From the NCBI GenBank assembly GCA_004124475.1, contig SCKK01000025.1, positions 1-48,007 of the forward strand: 48,007 nucleotides of DNA. The letters are read 5' to 3'. The position numbers and the translations under genes were made by a program. This DNA comes from Fidelibacterota bacterium. GTDB taxonomy: Bacteria > Fidelibacterota > Marinisomatia > Marinisomatales > SCKK01. Each line of letters begins with the position of its first letter. Position 1 is the stretch's first letter. Of the stretch, positions 17,403 through 26,771 are shown in pieces. The notes under the pieces were generated by a model. It saw nothing but the letters and a program-made list of their open reading frames with translations. It searched no databases and was not told the origin of the DNA.

Positions 17403-19241
17403 TTAGTGGGAAATCGTATTATACTCAAATTGAACATCATATAAATGTTTATATTCTCCATTTCTACTTATCAATTCTTCATGTGTACCCACCTCTGCGA
17501 TTTCACCATCCTTCAATACGATAATCTTATCGGCATTAACAATTGTAGACAGCCGATGGGCTATAACAAATACCGTCCTGTGTTTCATCAATCGATCGAT
17601 GGCATCATGTACTTTTTTTTCCGCTTTTGCATCCAGTGATGAAGTAGCTTCATCCAGTATCAAAATAGGGGGATTTTTCAATATTGCCCTTGCTATGGCA
17701 ATTCGTTGCCGTTGACCACCTGACAACTGAATACCACGGTCACCGATGACAGTATCAAATCCTGCTGGTTGTGACTCAATAAAGTCAAGGGCATTTGCCG
17801 CCTCAGCCGCTTCTTGAACCTCCTTGATCTGGGCGCCTGTCTTCCCATATGCAATATTGTCTAAAATGGTATCATTAAAAAGAATGGTCTCCTGTGGAAC
17901 GATCCCCATCAACTGTCTCAAGGAATGGATTTGAATTTTCTTAATATTCGTTCCATCTAAAATAACCGCTCCCTTTTTCACATCATAAAATCGTGGAATT
18001 AAGTCGGCTAATGTTGATTTCCCAGCGCCACTTTCCCCGACAACTGCCACCACTTTTCCTCTTTCTATAGTGAAGGAAATGTTAGATAAAACATCGCCCC
18101 CCTTCCCATCATACGAGAAAGAAACATTTTTAAATTGAATAGCCTCCTGGAACTCAAATACCTCTTTTGCGTCCTCAGAATCCGTGATAGTACGGGGTGT
18201 GTCCAGTAATGAAAATACACGTTCACCGGAGGCGAGAGCCGTCTGTATATCATTATTAACGGTGTTTAGGCTCTTAATCGGCCTGAGAATAGAAAATAAT
18301 AAAAATATAAACCGGATGAAGTCCTCAGGATCCATAGTTTGATATAATAAAACCTCCCTCCCCCCTATCCAGAGTAACAATACTCCCATGGATATCCCAA
18401 TGAATTCCGTCACAGGGCTTGAAAAATAGTGCAAACTGTGCTGTCTTCTTAGCAATCGGTAATGCTTTAACGTCTCTCCTTTGAATTGTCTTCTCTCGGA
18501 TCTTTCCATAACAAATGCTTTTATGATTCTAATAGAACTCAATTTTTCCTGTAGAATTGAGACGATACCGGAAATTTGCTTGGAAGATCTGAAGGCTCGC
18601 CTACGGATACTTTTCCCAACTATTGCAATAAACAATCCAGCAATAGGTATCAGGAGCATAGCAGCTAAGGAAAGTTTCCAGTTGATAAAAAATAATAGAC
18701 TAGAAAACACGAGAATGTTAATAGGTTCTACAATCAGTTTATGGAAACTTACTGATAATGATCGTCTGATAATCTGGACATCATTCAAAATAATTGAGGT
18801 TAATTCACCGGATTTAGTTTTATCAAAAAAGGACATGGAGAGAGAAGTAAGGTGGTCAAATAATTTATTACGTAAATCTCGAATAATTCGAAATTGCACC
18901 ACACTCATTAACATGTTTTTAATGTAGAGAAAGACATTCTTTAAAAAGAATATGGATAGGATGGATATACACAATGCTAACAAGGTATCGATGGGTGTAT
19001 CTTTAAGAATGAATTTATTGGTCCAAAGTTTAAGGGTTTGGTTCACCGTTAAATCAGTACTTGTTTCCAATTTGGTTTGGTTCTCTGTCAATGTATCAAA
19101 ATCCGTCAGGATATTGTTAATAAGGGACGCTGTTACCCAAATGGACAGACTGTTAAAGATTACATATATAATTGACGCAACCAGCGATAGTGATATCAAA
19201 TGCCAGTAAGGTTTTGCAAGATTTAGGATTCGACGGTACAC
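17403..19241 (-). CDS. MsbA-like ABC exporter (TMD-NBD half transporter)
   Basis: A 612-residue fused half-transporter. About six membrane helices fill residues 1-330; the ATPase follows with Walker A VVGESGAGKSTLAD, signature LSGGQRQRIAIARA, Walker B PILILDEATSSLD and H-loop FVIAHRLSTI. There is a larger than usual periplasmic loop between the first two helices (about residues 40-85). As a homodimer it would flip a lipid or lipid-linked glycan; lipid A-core is the most likely cargo in this context. The start is GTG 19239-19241. It precedes wecB. A peptide or drug exporter is the alternative. Confidence 0.85.
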   Translation of the reverse strand: MYRRILNLAKPYWHLISLSLVASIIYVIFNSLSIWVTASLINNILTDFDTLTENQTKLETSTDLTVNQTLKLWTNKFILKDTPIDTLLALCISILSIFFLKNVFLYIKNMLMSVVQFRIIRDLRNKLFDHLTSLSMSFFDKTKSGELTSIILNDVQIIRRSLSVSFHKLIVEPINILVFSSLLFFINWKLSLAAMLLIPIAGLFIAIVGKSIRRRAFRSSKQISGIVSILQEKLSSIRIIKAFVMERSERRQFKGETLKHYRLLRRQHSLHYFSSPVTEFIGISMGVLLLWIGGREVLLYQTMDPEDFIRFIFLLFSILRPIKSLNTVNNDIQTALASGERVFSLLDTPRTITDSEDAKEVFEFQEAIQFKNVSFSYDGKGGDVLSNISFTIERGKVVAVVGESGAGKSTLADLIPRFYDVKKGAVILDGTNIKKIQIHSLRQLMGIVPQETILFNDTILDNIAYGKTGAQIKEVQEAAEAANALDFIESQPAGFDTVIGDRGIQLSGGQRQRIAIARAILKNPPILILDEATSSLDAKAEKKVHDAIDRLMKHRTVFVIAHRLSTIVNADKIIVLKDGEIAEVGTHEELISRNGEYKHLYDVQFEYNTISH

Positions 19242-19514
19242 GGTTATATACGACCGAAATTAATACAGAGTTATCGGTTGGAAAATCATTTTTCGATGTG
19301 TGAAACTCGCCTCATAAAATGGGTTACTAACAAATAGAATGTACTGAGAAAAAAGATCACGGAAAAGTTCTGTAAAGGACAATACTACTATTTCTCAATT
19401 GGTTAACAAATCTATTACTTCATACGAAAGAATTTATTACTTTTATATAATCTGATTTACTCGTTGACTTTCCCCACATCTGGCAGAGTTGATGAATAAT
19501 TAAACATAATAACA

Positions 19515-19880
19515 ATGATAATTGGGAATAAACATATTATTGTAGTGGGCGATCGCGTATTAATCCGCCCAGATGAGCAAAGTGAAAAATCTCCGGCAGG
19601 ACTTTACCTTCCTCCTACTGTCCGAGAGAAAGAAGATGTCTGGAGCGGAACAGTCGTAGAAGTCGGTCCCGGTATCCCCATGTCTGAACCGACAAACATC
19701 GGGGAGGAACCGTGGAAAAATGAAGCAGGTAATGTGAAATATATCCCTTCACAAGCAGAAATAGGGGATTATGCCTTGTTTCTGAAAAAGGCTTCTGTTG
19801 AGATAAAATTTGAGCAAAAAAAATACTTAATTGTTCCTCAGGCAGCTATTCTTGTCCTTGTTCGAGACGAACTTGAATAA
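19515..19880 (+). CDS. groES: GroES-like co-chaperonin
   Basis: A 121-residue member of the Cpn10 family. The GroES core is visible as VVGDRVLIRPDEQSEKSPAG, then LPPTVREKEDVWSGTVVEVG, and IGDYALFLKKASVEIKFEQK, ending in a beta strand that closes the barrel. It is about 25 residues longer than standard GroES because of an insertion rich in Pro/Gly/Glu near residues 57-80, a form known as a stand-alone second GroES in FCB bacteria. No groEL gene lies beside it. It may therefore be a diverged paralogue rather than the main co-chaperonin. Confidence 0.78.
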   Translation: MIIGNKHIIVVGDRVLIRPDEQSEKSPAGLYLPPTVREKEDVWSGTVVEVGPGIPMSEPTNIGEEPWKNEAGNVKYIPSQAEIGDYALFLKKASVEIKFEQKKYLIVPQAAILVLVRDELE

Positions 19881-19954
19881 ATTCCTTAATTTTATACTGT
19901 TGGTTATGTTCCTGTAATTAACTGTTGACTATTCCCTCTTTACGCTCTCCCTTC

Positions 19955-19990
19955 GACCCCCCGCCCGACAAGTCGGGGTCGGGGGGGCAG
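19955..19990. repeat. GC-rich palindrome downstream of groES
   Basis: CCCGAC-AA-GTCGGG (19964-19977) forms a perfect 6-bp stem, flanked by C-run and G-run arms that lengthen it imperfectly. There is no T-run, so it is not a standard terminator. It resembles the other short GC-rich palindromes dispersed in this window. Confidence 0.5.
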
Positions 19991-20029
19991 AACTACAGGG
20001 CAGGCTATTCCCACTTCACTTTTCCCCGT

Positions 20030-20686
20030 TTAATTATCTAATAGAAAGTAAAACGATATCGCCATCAATATCAGGATGACACCCAAAATGTGTTTCTCAT
20101 AATGTTCTAAAAAGTGGAACTTGATCGATTCCAATCCACGTCTGCCGGATTCAACCATTAATGATATACCAAGAATCGTAACCACAAAGTATGTAATACT
20201 TACAACCGCAATTCCTTTCCATCCTGCGAAGCTGGCGTTGAAAAAATAGGATTCTATCTCAATGCAAGGGGAAAAAAACATAGCGACAGAAATTGAAAAT
20301 ATAGCAGCTACCCCCGTTTTATTCAACGTATTGTCAAACTTTTTATGATGATGATGTGTTTTATTTCGATCCGCCAGCTGGCGGATACCCAGCAGAAGGT
20401 AAATGATTCCAAAGACCAGAATTACAGCAGGAGCAATAATCTTCATTACTTCCAGGTTTGTTTCCGTAAGTCGAATTCCCAACATACCAACAACAATGCC
20501 GATAATCAAAGTACTGACCGAATGTGAAACTCCTGTAATTACAGCGATTTGTCTGATCTTGGATTTTTGCCAACCTTGACTCCTTCCCATGATAACCACC
20601 GGCATCCAATGGTTGGGAAGAACAATATGCATCAGGCTTAAAATCAGACTTCCGATAAATAAATTTAGTAGAATTCCGTCATCCAT
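20030..20686 (-). CDS. NicO/UreH-like membrane protein, putative metal transporter
   Basis: A 218-residue protein with about six membrane helices. The first helix carries LSLMHIVLPNHWMPVV and the second ITGVSHSVSTLIIG; His-rich helix motifs of this spacing are typical of NicO/RcnA/UreH-type nickel-cobalt transporters. A loop with HHHHKK (about residues 115-120) could bind metal, and a later SPCIEIES segment is conserved-looking. The start ATG 20686 fits the first helix. An 18-bp perfect palindrome (20369-20386) lies within the frame at the loop before HHHH. Substrate unproven; a TauE/DsbD-like role cannot be excluded. Confidence 0.55.
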   Translation of the reverse strand: MDDGILLNLFIGSLILSLMHIVLPNHWMPVVIMGRSQGWQKSKIRQIAVITGVSHSVSTLIIGIVVGMLGIRLTETNLEVMKIIAPAVILVFGIIYLLLGIRQLADRNKTHHHHKKFDNTLNKTGVAAIFSISVAMFFSPCIEIESYFFNASFAGWKGIAVVSITYFVVTILGISLMVESGRRGLESIKFHFLEHYEKHILGVILILMAISFYFLLDN

Positions 20687-21019
20687 AATTATTACAAAAA
20701 ATTAATACTATGTGATCATATTTAATATGTTAATGTCCATAATACGATAGAATGATTGTAAAAAGGTTCCAGGTTTAGGCCATTTATCAAGTGATATTTC
20801 CTAGTTTCATTAAAACCATTACAATTACCCTCATCAGTATTTCCCGCGGAGAATTCTCCGGAGCAAGTGTTTAGGTGTTTGTGTGTTCAAATGAATTCAC
20901 AACGGAAGAACATGAATACTTTAATTCCGAATCTTCGGGAAACACTCAAACACCTGAATACACCACCTATTTACATACTGTTAAGGAAACTCTGTGTTAG
21001 AAACCAGAATCTCAACAAC
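20687..21019. other. Intergenic with inverted repeats
   Basis: No gene is supported. A perfect 14-bp palindrome CGGAGAATTCTCCG lies at 20847-20860. An imperfect inverted repeat pairs 20867-20888 with 20939-20961 around a 50-bp loop. Short repeats of the word AAACACCT occur in both arms. Function unknown; they may be mobile palindromic units. Confidence 0.45.
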
Positions 21020-21829
21020 CTACCTATTCCCCTCCGCCCTTTTTCTACTTAATTTGGGTACCCCAAACCATCTATACACCGCATCCCCAAATCGGGGAGT
21101 TATTTGACCTATTGCAAGAAGTGGCTTTATGGGTCCCTTATTGACGATAATTTCTGCTTTCCCCTGCTGAACCGCCTTGAGTACAGCATCTGCAACATCC
21201 TGCGGACTTGAAGTGCCCACCAACAGAGGCGCCTTTACGTGAATCCCAGCAAACATCCCAGCCGTATCAATATATCCGGGACAAATCACTGAAATGCCCA
21301 CTTTTGTTCCTCTTAATTCCTGCCTCAAACCGTCCGTCCACATAATCATCCCCGCCTTACTTGCAGAATAAATGCTATTGTATCCCATGCCCTTTTTCCC
21401 TGCCAGGGATGCTAGGTTAACTATGTATCCTCCCCGATCTAACATAGTAGGCAGTAGAAGTCGGGTCAATTCCATGGGGGCATGCAGGTTTGTCTTTAAA
21501 ATGGATGAAAGTTCTTCCGCATCGTTATTCTGATAGTAGTTATAAATTAAAATTCCCGCATTATTTACCAAAATATCAATGTCGCCTGCGAGAGATTGCA
21601 CCTGTTCCACTAATTCACTCAGGTGATCAATTTGCATCAAATCAAATGAGACCGAGTGACAAATTCCCCCCTCCGTTTCAATCTCCTCTTTTGTCCGGTT
21701 CAAACCCTCTTCGGATCGGGCAACCCCAACAATAGTAACACCTTCGCGTGCTAAAGTCCTTGAGATATAAGGACCAATACCCTGGGAATTCCCTGTTACT
21801 AACGCAACTTTTCCACTTAAATTTTCCAC
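21020..21829 (-). CDS. Short-chain dehydrogenase/reductase
   Basis: A 269-residue classical SDR. NAD(P)-binding motif VTGNSQGIGPYISR (residues about 10-23), the structural motif LVNNAGILIYN, and the catalytic Ser...YSASKAGMI (YxxxK) are all present. The C-terminal tail after about residue 230 is basic and may contact a substrate or membrane. Relatives include 3-oxoacyl reductases and steroid or retinol-type dehydrogenases, so no substrate can be given. It stands alone between two intergenic regions rich in palindromes. Confidence 0.85.
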   Translation of the reverse strand: MENLSGKVALVTGNSQGIGPYISRTLAREGVTIVGVARSEEGLNRTKEEIETEGGICHSVSFDLMQIDHLSELVEQVQSLAGDIDILVNNAGILIYNYYQNNDAEELSSILKTNLHAPMELTRLLLPTMLDRGGYIVNLASLAGKKGMGYNSIYSASKAGMIMWTDGLRQELRGTKVGISVICPGYIDTAGMFAGIHVKAPLLVGTSSPQDVADAVLKAVQQGKAEIIVNKGPIKPLLAIGQITPRFGDAVYRWFGVPKLSRKRAEGNR

Positions 21830-22091
21830 GGTTTACTCTCCAATTTTGATCAATATTTAATTCAACGTGTAATTATAATATGTCCAACCAAAAACAAGTT
21901 CCCATCGAGGCCTTTCCCGAACCTTCGGAATGAAATGTGAAAATTCACGCATCATCTATACACCGTTTTTGTATTCCCATAGGATTCGTCAGCCGACGGA
22001 TTGCTTGTCCAGGTTAGGTGTAACCAAGCTATAAGGAATCAATAAAATCAACTCTAATTTAAGCCAACGAAATCAGATTCTGTTGCCATTC

Positions 22092-23894
22092 TCACGATTG
22101 GGAAAACGGCCAGAATAGAGGTATAAAAATGATTGCGAGTATCCAAAGTATGAGAGCTAACGGTAATCCAGCTTTTATGTAATCAGTAAATTTATACCCC
22201 CCTGGACCATAAACCATCAAATTGGTCTGGTAACCTACTGGAGTAACAAACGAGGCTGAAGCAGCAAAACAAATTGCGAAAATAAAGGGACGAGGGTTCA
22301 ACCCCAATTGAGATGCAGTTGCCAGAGCAATAGGAGTCATAATGATCGCTGTAGCAGCATTCGACGATACTTCAGTCAGAGTCATGGTAAGCAGGTAAAT
22401 CAAAGATAAGAAAGCAAGCGGGTGAACCGACTCAGGAAAAAAATGAACAAATTCGTAAAGAGATCTTCCAATCCAATCTGCCGTACCACTAGACTGTATA
22501 GCATGTCCCAGGGGTATCAAAGCTGCAATAAGAATAATGACCTGCCAATGGATGGATTGGTATGCCTCATTGGGTGTTATTACACGAAATATGAGAATAA
22601 TAACGGCGCCAAACAAGGCTCCTTTATAGATTGGCAATATTCCAAAAGCAGCAAGACTAACTGCGCTTAAAATAACTAAAATACCTAACCACCAAAACCG
22701 TTGTTTTATTAACGGTTTCTCAATTTCCTGAGTTAACAGGAAATCGCCACTCTTTGCTAATTCCCCTATCTTTTCACGCGGACCATATATTAACAAAGCA
22801 TCGAAAGATCTTAGTATAACGTGAGCAATTTTTTTCCGAAGAATTGTACCTTCACGACGTATAGCCAAAACAAAACTCCCAAACCGTCTTCGAAAATTCG
22901 CTTCCAAGATACTCTTTCCAATCAGTTCCGACTTCTCTGTCACAAGGCATTCAACCAGTACGTTATCCTTCTGCTCCAATTCCTTCTGAGTCAATTTTTC
23001 ATCCGTTAACAGGGTAATCTTTTCTATCTCTTTCATACGTAAAAAATCATCTAAAGCCCCCCGCACAAAGAGTATATCATCAGTTTTTAAAACAGTGTTT
23101 CGAATATTTGTCGTTATCAGATTCCCTTCACGAAGGATATCAAGAACCATCACATCATAATTCTGGTTGATCCCCCTTTCTAAACAGGTTTTACCAACCA
23201 TTGGGGATTTAGGTGTAATTCTTATTTCAGTTAAAAAGCCACCCATGTGATAACTTTTGGTTAAACTGGAAGTCACTGTTCTAGATGGCAATATTTTATA
23301 AACAACTGCGAGAATATATACGATACCTACAGATAACTTGATTGCCCCAAACTTAGCAAATTCAAACATACCCAAAGCTGGCTCGTTTGTCTCCTGAATC
23401 AGGATTGAATTCACCAGCAAATTGGTTGAAGTCCCTACTAATGTCAAAGTACCCCCCAAGATAGCCGCATAACTGAGAGGGATTAACACCTTGGACGGAC
23501 TTATTTTATATTTATCCGCCATCCTGATAGTGATGGGTATAAATATTGCCACAATGGCTGTATTATTCACTACCGCAGACGCCAGTGCAATGGAAATTAA
23601 ATATACAGTAAGTCCTAACCCTAAAGAGCGGCTTACTAATTTGTTCAAAAACAGAACGACATACTCCAATACACCCGATTTCTGTAAAGAGTAACTCAGG
23701 ACAAATAAAGCAGCAATGGTGATGACGGCAGGGTTTGAAAATCCGGAGAAACTCTCTTCCAGGGTCGTCAAACCTGTTAGCAATAGTATACTGAGAATGA
23801 CCAATGCAATCACGTCGATTGGCAATGCTTCCGTCACAAAAAGTACAAATGTTATAAGGATCAACACGAGTACAGCTGCAATGGCAAGGGTCAT
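22092..23894 (-). CDS. SLC13-type permease with two TrkA-C (RCK) domains
   Basis: A 600-residue transporter of the DASS/ion-transporter superfamily. Two blocks of membrane helices (residues about 1-185 and 395-600) flank a cytoplasmic region with two TrkA_C modules at about 210-290 and 300-380, the first containing TEIRITPKSPMVGKTCLERG. The repeated helical-hairpin motifs NNTAIVAIFIPIT and SSNAATAIIMTPIA are the SNT/ST substrate-binding loops of the superfamily. Likely cargo is a divalent anion such as sulfate or a dicarboxylate, coupled to Na+. The product is typical in length for the SLC13 permeases that carry TrkA_C domains. No partner gene is adjacent. Confidence 0.85.
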   Translation of the reverse strand: MTLAIAAVLVLILITFVLFVTEALPIDVIALVILSILLLTGLTTLEESFSGFSNPAVITIAALFVLSYSLQKSGVLEYVVLFLNKLVSRSLGLGLTVYLISIALASAVVNNTAIVAIFIPITIRMADKYKISPSKVLIPLSYAAILGGTLTLVGTSTNLLVNSILIQETNEPALGMFEFAKFGAIKLSVGIVYILAVVYKILPSRTVTSSLTKSYHMGGFLTEIRITPKSPMVGKTCLERGINQNYDVMVLDILREGNLITTNIRNTVLKTDDILFVRGALDDFLRMKEIEKITLLTDEKLTQKELEQKDNVLVECLVTEKSELIGKSILEANFRRRFGSFVLAIRREGTILRKKIAHVILRSFDALLIYGPREKIGELAKSGDFLLTQEIEKPLIKQRFWWLGILVILSAVSLAAFGILPIYKGALFGAVIILIFRVITPNEAYQSIHWQVIILIAALIPLGHAIQSSGTADWIGRSLYEFVHFFPESVHPLAFLSLIYLLTMTLTEVSSNAATAIIMTPIALATASQLGLNPRPFIFAICFAASASFVTPVGYQTNLMVYGPGGYKFTDYIKAGLPLALILWILAIIFIPLFWPFSQS

Positions 23895-24039
23895 GATAAC
23901 GAAAGATTACAACAAGCTAAACATGAGTGCAAGTAAATCAGGATTGAGATTTTATTAAAATTCAATCTCCTGATTGGGGTTATCGAGGGGTTGTATTACT
24001 TCTTTTCACGTTTTAGAGATTCACACAAGATTTCCACCA

Positions 24040-24891
24040 CTATTTATCCAATTTCCCATTCTGATAATCCAAAAACGCCTGCCTGACCTCGCCGGAAGTA
24101 TTCATTACAAAAGGACCTCCTCTTGAAACAGGTTCTTCCAACCGGGTACCTGCAAGAAAAAGAAATTTTACTCCAATATCAGTCGCAGTGACAAAAATGT
24201 TTTCACCATTATCCAAGACTAACATTTCCCCCGTCATACCTCGATGTATTTCATTACCAGCGCCAAACTCGGCACTCCCTTCATAAACATAACAGAATGT
24301 GTTCATTTCCTGTGGTATTGGGTAAACAAACTTAGACTCAGAAGACAGATGCACATCAAAAAATATAATAGGAAATCGGGTCTGAGCGGGTCCTTTCTGA
24401 CCGTCAAACTCCCCCGAAATAATTCTGACCATTATGCCATCTCGTTCTACCTCAGGAATTTTCTCTGACGGAATAGCCTGGTAATTAGGCTCTACCATTT
24501 TTAATTTGGCAGGAAGATTCACCCATAGTTGGAAACCCCAAAGCAATCCTTCTTCCATTTCCGGCATTTCACTATGGATAATCCCCCGCCCAGCGGTCAT
24601 CCACTGAACTGAGCCCGGTGTGAGTAAACCCTCATTCCCTTTTGAATCCTTATGCCTGAATTTGCCATGTATTAAATAAGTGACCGTTTCAAATCCACGG
24701 TGAGGATGAGAGGGAAAACCAGCAATATAATCATCCGGATTATCACTATAAAATTCATCTAATAGCAGAAAGGGATCCAAATAATTTAGCTCAGGGCTCC
24801 CCAATATTCGCTTGAGATTTACTCCTGCTCCATCGGTTGTGGTAACCCCTCTAACAACTTTACTGACTATTCTTATTGTTCTGTTTGCCAT
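24040..24891 (-). CDS. Pirin family protein
   Basis: A 283-residue bicupin. The N-terminal cupin holds the iron-ligand motif FPSHPHRGFETVTYLI and the following WMTAGRGIIHSEMPE, with His and Glu ligands intact. The C-terminal cupin carries ISGEFDGQKGP and a Pirin_C pattern to the end. Bacterial pirins include quercetin 2,3-dioxygenases and regulators of central metabolism (one inhibits pyruvate dehydrogenase). The gene is divergent from the AlsS-like/SSADH operon, with a 222-bp shared upstream region, which could mean common control. Confidence 0.88.
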   Translation of the reverse strand: MANRTIRIVSKVVRGVTTTDGAGVNLKRILGSPELNYLDPFLLLDEFYSDNPDDYIAGFPSHPHRGFETVTYLIHGKFRHKDSKGNEGLLTPGSVQWMTAGRGIIHSEMPEMEEGLLWGFQLWVNLPAKLKMVEPNYQAIPSEKIPEVERDGIMVRIISGEFDGQKGPAQTRFPIIFFDVHLSSESKFVYPIPQEMNTFCYVYEGSAEFGAGNEIHRGMTGEMLVLDNGENIFVTATDIGVKFLFLAGTRLEEPVSRGGPFVMNTSGEVRQAFLDYQNGKLDK

Positions 24892-25113
24892 GAAAATTCC
24901 GCCTTCCTATATTATGGAAAAAATTCATATTGTCTGAAAATAATAGATATCAATCTTCATTTCACTATCATCCTTTCGAATAATCTTCGTTGACAACAAG
25001 TTACACATTTTTGTAATTTAGAGTTGTCGTTTACATGTCGCTATGGTAACTAATCTATTCACCAATTTAATCCCATTACTTCATATTAATATCCAAGTTT
25101 ATAATAAAAGGCC

Positions 25114-26769
25114 TTGTTAAAAATTAAAGCTTCCGACCTATTTGTTAAGTGCCTTGAGAATGAAGGTGTTAAATACATCTTCGGTGTTCCGGGAGAAGAA
25201 AACGAAGATTTATTATTCTCACTGAAAGACTCCACTATTGAATTCATTCCAACTCGCCACGAGCAGGGCGCAGCATTTATTGCCAATGTATGGGGACGAT
25301 TAACGGGTAAGGCGGGCGTATGTCTTTCTACCCTTGGACCAGGCGCAACAAATCTGATTACCGGGGTTGCTGATGCAAACTTGGACAAATCACCCGTTGT
25401 GGCTATCACGGGACAGGGAGGTCTCGCAAGATTACATCACGAAAGCCACCAGTATGTGGATATTGTGAATATGTTCAAGCCCATCACAAAATGGAACACT
25501 GCCATTATCGATCCAAACGCAATTACAGAAGTTGTCCGGAAAGCCTTCAAGTTGGCAGAGCAGGAAAAACCCGGTGCCACTCATATTGAGCTGTCTGAAG
25601 ACGTCTCAAAGCAAATAGTGAAGGATAAACTTCAACCGATTCTTCCCAAAAGGGTTCGACGGCCTGGACCTGATTACAAAGCCATTAATGGTACAATTGA
25701 ACTACTTAAGAAAGCAAAACGTCCGTTAATTATTGCCGGAAACGGAGCCATCAGAAAACTCGCCAGTAAACACTTAACAAAACTCACACGAATATATAAT
25801 ATTCCCGTAGTTTCTACCTTCATGGGAAAAGGAGCTGTTTCAGATAGAATGAACCAGTCGCTCTTTAGTATTGGACTTGGCTTTAAAGACTATGTCATGG
25901 AAGCTATTGAAAAAGCAGACCTGATTCTCACTGTAGGTTACGATATTGCCGAATATGCACCGGAAAAATGGAATCCTAAAGCTGACAACAAAATCGTTCA
26001 TATAGATTTCCTGCCTGCTGAAGTCTATACGCACTACAACCCTAATATTGAGATCGTGGGTGATATTTCAGGGACACTTTGGGAACTGAATTGCAAACTT
26101 GTTAATGAAAATCTCCATTTTGATACCGATTGGTACAAACCTATTCGAACCAGAATCTTGGAAGATATTGCCAGTTACAATCTTAAAGAATCAGATACTC
26201 CCACAATACCAGGCACCCTAAACATACTCAGAGAAATACTGAATGATGATGGATTAATCATCAGTGATGTGGGAAGCCACAAAATGTGGATCGCAAGAAA
26301 TTTCCCGACCTGCTGTCCAAATGGTGTAATCATCAGTAATGGATTAGCCAGCATGGGTATATCTCTTCCCGGTGCCATTGCAGCATCCCTCATCGATCCC
26401 CAACGACAGGTTGTGGCAATTATGGGGGACGGAGGATTTTTGATGAATTCCCAGGAATTGGAAACAGCCAAGCGACTTAAAGTTGGTTTCACTATCATTA
26501 TTTTTAATGACAATGACTACGGACTGATCAGTTGGAAGCAACGAATGTCAAGGAATCGATCGGTAAGCACCCAAATCAGTAATCCGGACTTTATCCTCTA
26601 CGCAGAAAGTTTCGGGATCAAAAGCTTTCGTTCTAAAAATGTATCTGACCTGCAAAAACATTTGAAAACCGCCATCAATTCTAAAGAATTATATATCATT
26701 GAAATTCCTATTGACACACGGGTTAATGACCAACTTATAAAAAAACTGAAAAATTATTGGGGGGAATAA
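25114..26769 (+). CDS. AlsS-like ThDP enzyme, probable 2-oxoglutarate decarboxylase
   Basis: A 551-residue ThDP enzyme. The catalytic Glu is residue 50 in TRHEQGAAFIANVWGR, and the ThDP/Mg motif begins GDGGFLMNSQELETAKR at about 438 and ends in NDND. The front, CLENEGVKYIFGVPGEEN, is that of the acetolactate synthase-like 2-oxoglutarate decarboxylases. In Synechococcus such an enzyme acts with succinate-semialdehyde dehydrogenase to bypass 2-oxoglutarate dehydrogenase. Here the SSADH gene follows after 2 bp, and no IlvN small subunit is present, favouring that role over acetolactate synthesis (inference from context). The start is TTG 25114; no ATG is available, and AAAAGG stands just upstream. 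Confidence 0.7.
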   Translation: MLKIKASDLFVKCLENEGVKYIFGVPGEENEDLLFSLKDSTIEFIPTRHEQGAAFIANVWGRLTGKAGVCLSTLGPGATNLITGVADANLDKSPVVAITGQGGLARLHHESHQYVDIVNMFKPITKWNTAIIDPNAITEVVRKAFKLAEQEKPGATHIELSEDVSKQIVKDKLQPILPKRVRRPGPDYKAINGTIELLKKAKRPLIIAGNGAIRKLASKHLTKLTRIYNIPVVSTFMGKGAVSDRMNQSLFSIGLGFKDYVMEAIEKADLILTVGYDIAEYAPEKWNPKADNKIVHIDFLPAEVYTHYNPNIEIVGDISGTLWELNCKLVNENLHFDTDWYKPIRTRILEDIASYNLKESDTPTIPGTLNILREILNDDGLIISDVGSHKMWIARNFPTCCPNGVIISNGLASMGISLPGAIAASLIDPQRQVVAIMGDGGFLMNSQELETAKRLKVGFTIIIFNDNDYGLISWKQRMSRNRSVSTQISNPDFILYAESFGIKSFRSKNVSDLQKHLKTAINSKELYIIEIPIDTRVNDQLIKKLKNYWGE

Positions 26770-26771
26770 AC

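Noticed and set aside
18481-18927. 148-codon plus-strand ORF inside the ABC exporter
   Set aside because: Antisense shadow of the exporter's membrane domain.
25114-26769. Biosynthetic acetolactate synthase (IlvB)
   Set aside because: No IlvN gene or other branched-chain gene is near and the coupled partner is SSADH.
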